Assembly (NCBI GenBank): GCA_025174535.1
Contig: JALBUN010000040.1
Span: 1 to 64,000, forward strand
Direction: 5' to 3'
DNA from: Cantharellus purpuraceus
Lineage: Eukaryota; Basidiomycota; Agaricomycetes; Cantharellales; Hydnaceae
Length of the DNA: 64,000 bases
The position numbers and the translations under genes are program-made. This document shows, piece after piece, positions 61,808 through 64,000 of the stretch (positions are counted from its first letter, which is position 1; the number at the start of each line of letters is the position of its first letter). Below the pieces are notes generated by a model. The model had not been told where the DNA came from, ran no database searches, and saw only the letters and a list, made by a program, of their open reading frames with translations.

Positions 61808-63023
61808 TCACGCTTTCCCGACCATAAGCTCCTCCAGCCGCTCCTCTAGCCCCTTTCCGAATCCTTCACGCTCCCATTCGCCGCCTATATCATCCTTCAA
61901 ACGTTTCCCTACACCTTGCTGCTCCTCTCCCAATCCTCCTCCTCGGCCACCGCCGCCGCTCAAACTAAACCCGCCGCTAGTGCCGATGGAATATGTACTG
62001 AGTGGACGACTGGGTGCGCCCTGACTCTGTGCTGATGACAGCGATGAGGAAATGGTAGCTGCTGCAGAGACGGCGGGAAGATGAGGTGGGGGCACACCAC
62101 TATGCGGTGAAGTGAGCGAAGAGAGGGGTAAGGAAGTAATGGGTGTGCTGGATAGGAGGTCGGAATAGGAAATAAAAGAGAGGCGTTTGGAATGGAAGGA
62201 TGGAGTAGTGTGCAGAGATGATGTTGCATCTGATGCTGATGCCGGAAGTGGAGGAGGAAGAGGCGAGATGGCTGCAGTGGGGGACGGAATCGGGGACTGA
62301 GACTGGGCCGTGGTAGGTGTGGTGGCCAAGAATGCTCCAGGAGGAAGAGGCCCGGTGGAAGTCCGTCTTGGTGTGATATGTGGGCGTGCCGGAGATCCAT
62401 TGACACTTGGACCACTCGAGCTTGTAGATGGGGGAGGAAGCGTAGCTTTGCGGCTGGGTGGACTCGGTGAGGGGCTCCGACTGTGCGTGGGCGGGCTTCT
62501 GCTACCAACACTGCCTGCTTGCGAAAATGTGAGGGGCGCAGGAACGGGCGCAATGATAGAGATGTCAGAGCTGTCGTTAGAGGCTGCGAGGGCGCTAGCT
62601 GCCTCTGCGAGCACGCTAGGTACAGATTGTTCCATTTGTTCAGTGGCCTTGGAACGAGGGGTGCGATGTGGATTTGGGGGGTGGTGCGAAGAGAGATGTG
62701 GTGATGGAATAACGTTAGGAAGGGCTTCAATGTCGCGCTCAAAGATAGCCGATGATGAAGAGCGACTGGTGAGGGATTAGGGGAATGTTTTGCATAGGAA
62801 AGGAGAAAACAACGCACATGGAGGTTGGTGAGGAGGGGATGGATGCAGGAGACCTCGAGCCTGGTCTGTTTGGGGAAAGGGAGTTCATAAACTGGGAATG
62901 ACGAGAAGGGGAAGGTGGTAGCAGAGTGGGCTGAGAGGCCACATGCCGTAGGTCGCTCGCTGGAGTTGGTGTGGAAAACATAGTTTCAGGTTGGGCAGCG
63001 GTGTCGGGTGATATTGCAGACAT
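61808..63023 (-). CDS. Ser/Pro-rich protein with conserved SAIFERDIE motif
   Basis: Two exons, 62818-63023 and 61808-62765, with a 52-nt intron (GTGCGT...CACCAG). Total 387 residues. Start chosen at MSAISPDTAAQPETMF; an upstream in-frame Met at 63143 adds unlikely sequence. The N-terminal 70 residues are Ser/Pro-rich. The splice creates SIRSSSSAIFERDIEALPNVIP, a block that looks conserved and may be a docking motif. The remainder is low complexity (Ser, Pro, Ala, Thr) with several SP/TP sites. A Gly-rich patch leads to a charged C-terminal helix (GKGLEERLEELMVGKA). Probably a disordered phosphoprotein; function unknown. The plus-strand ORF 62310-62780 is its shadow. Confidence 0.8.
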
Positions 63024-64000
63024 GGAGGAGAGAAAGAAAGAGGGGTAGATTGGATGATGGTCGTCGTCCGCAAATCCCACGACACTGTGGACTCTTGTGG
63101 GTACAAGGCGGTTTTCCACCACCGCCGCACGGGTCTCTGACACTGTCTTGGTCAGCCTCTGTCACTGCGTACATCCTAACTCGTGCCTTCCTGTGTACCC
63201 CATTTCTTCCTCAGTGCCATGCCACAGAATCCACTGCGATGCGATGCCTTTGATGGCCCCTATAATTTTCTGTGGCTTAAAAGAACGACTGCGTCCACCA
63301 GCTTGGTGTACGCTCGATGCCCCATCCTTCTTCATACCTGCTTTCTAGATGACCATTCCGTTATACTACGTATTGACATAGGGTATATCAAAGACTGTGA
63401 TTGTATTAAATAGACTTGTACAAATATGGCCCACTCGGAGCTAGGCTGAAACGCCTGAAACGCCTAGCAGTATCCTCAATTTGGCATTCACTGCAACTTG
63501 CCTGAAGCCTATTTATGACTGCTGTGGATTAAATGCTAAGCCCACTCCTAGAGCGGTGTGTTAAAATGTGGGTATTTTCTGCATAGCCTCTGTAGCAGGT
63601 TTTGGCTAAGGGAGCACACTGCAAGTGCAGGTGGTTTGTTCCATGATCTTCTCTGTGATCTTCTATATGAGAAGGAAGGCCATGAGTTGAATCTTGAGTG
63701 ACCTAACGGTTCTGAGACCACGCGAGCTCTGCAATATGTATCGGGAGTTTGAACTGCTGCGACATGTATCAACTCAACGCTAGAAGCTTAAAGCTTAAAG
63801 GTTTCAGAGGCGAATATGTCAGCTATGTGACCACAGAATGAATGATTTGGGACTCTGTTGCCGCCCTTCTGGAGCTTCTCGTAGGCACATAGCCTTCCTT
63901 CTTGATCCACGAGGCATTGTCTACCTCAGGTTGTGGACGGATAAGCCGCGGCAAACACTACTCATTGGCATATAAAGAGCAGCGCCTACCCAAGGCACCA
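63024..64000. other. Right end, no gene recognised
   Basis: Promoter of the Ser/Pro-rich gene, then about 700 bases without a recognisable ORF or repeat. GAAACGCCTGAAACGCCTAG at 63448 is a short tandem duplication. Confidence 0.5.

Noticed and set aside
62310..62780. 156-codon plus ORF
   Set aside because: Antisense shadow of the Ser/Pro-rich gene.

Overview
The window looks like nuclear DNA of a filamentous basidiomycete, probably an Agaricomycete. The genes carry many short GT-AG introns (about 45-80 nt). The gene set fits: a KRE6/SKN1-type glucan-synthesis protein, a BEACH-WD40 protein, a DUF2855 protein, F-box proteins, a PhyH-like dioxygenase, a secreted S33 peptidase and an Agaricomycete-type multi-pass membrane protein. 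The retroelements are of kinds common in mushrooms.

Region by region: (1) 1-7024 is an AT-rich element bounded by direct terminal repeats; the 461 bp visible in both copies look identical. Each repeat carries its own short inverted ends. Inside are a DDE transposase whose chromodomain lies across a +1 frameshift, a coiled-coil protein, a divergently transcribed unknown protein, several tiny ORFs and a membrane-anchored domain. No reverse transcriptase is visible. This is the strongest candidate for an undescribed system. (2) 7025-16812 is a nest of dead retroelements: a Ty3/Gypsy copy (protease, RT, integrase, 3' LTR) split by an LTR element with a Glu-rich gag-like ORF and by a DIRS/Ngaro-like fragment. 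(3) 17903-39079 is host DNA: KRE6-like GH16 gene, a gene-poor stretch, a C2H2 zinc-finger gene (-), a 7.5-kb BEACH gene, and a DUF2855 gene. (4) 39080-44240 is a second repeat nest, with a near-perfect 250-bp inverted repeat, a solo LTR with a clean 5-bp target duplication, and a 527-bp non-autonomous relative of the terminal repeat of region 1. That relative sits in a gypsy gag ORF with an exact 3-bp duplication. (5) 44585-63023 is host DNA again: an F-box gene with an in-frame TGA, a second F-box gene (-), PhyH-like dioxygenase (-), S33 peptidase (-), multi-pass membrane protein (-), and a Ser/Pro-rich protein (-).

The host genes do not form an obvious pathway cluster. The biology of interest is in the mobile elements. 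Insertion order can be read in several places because an element interrupts a recognisable sequence and leaves a target duplication. Exon structures were worked out by hand from reading frame, splice sites and family motifs; no alignment or database search was run.
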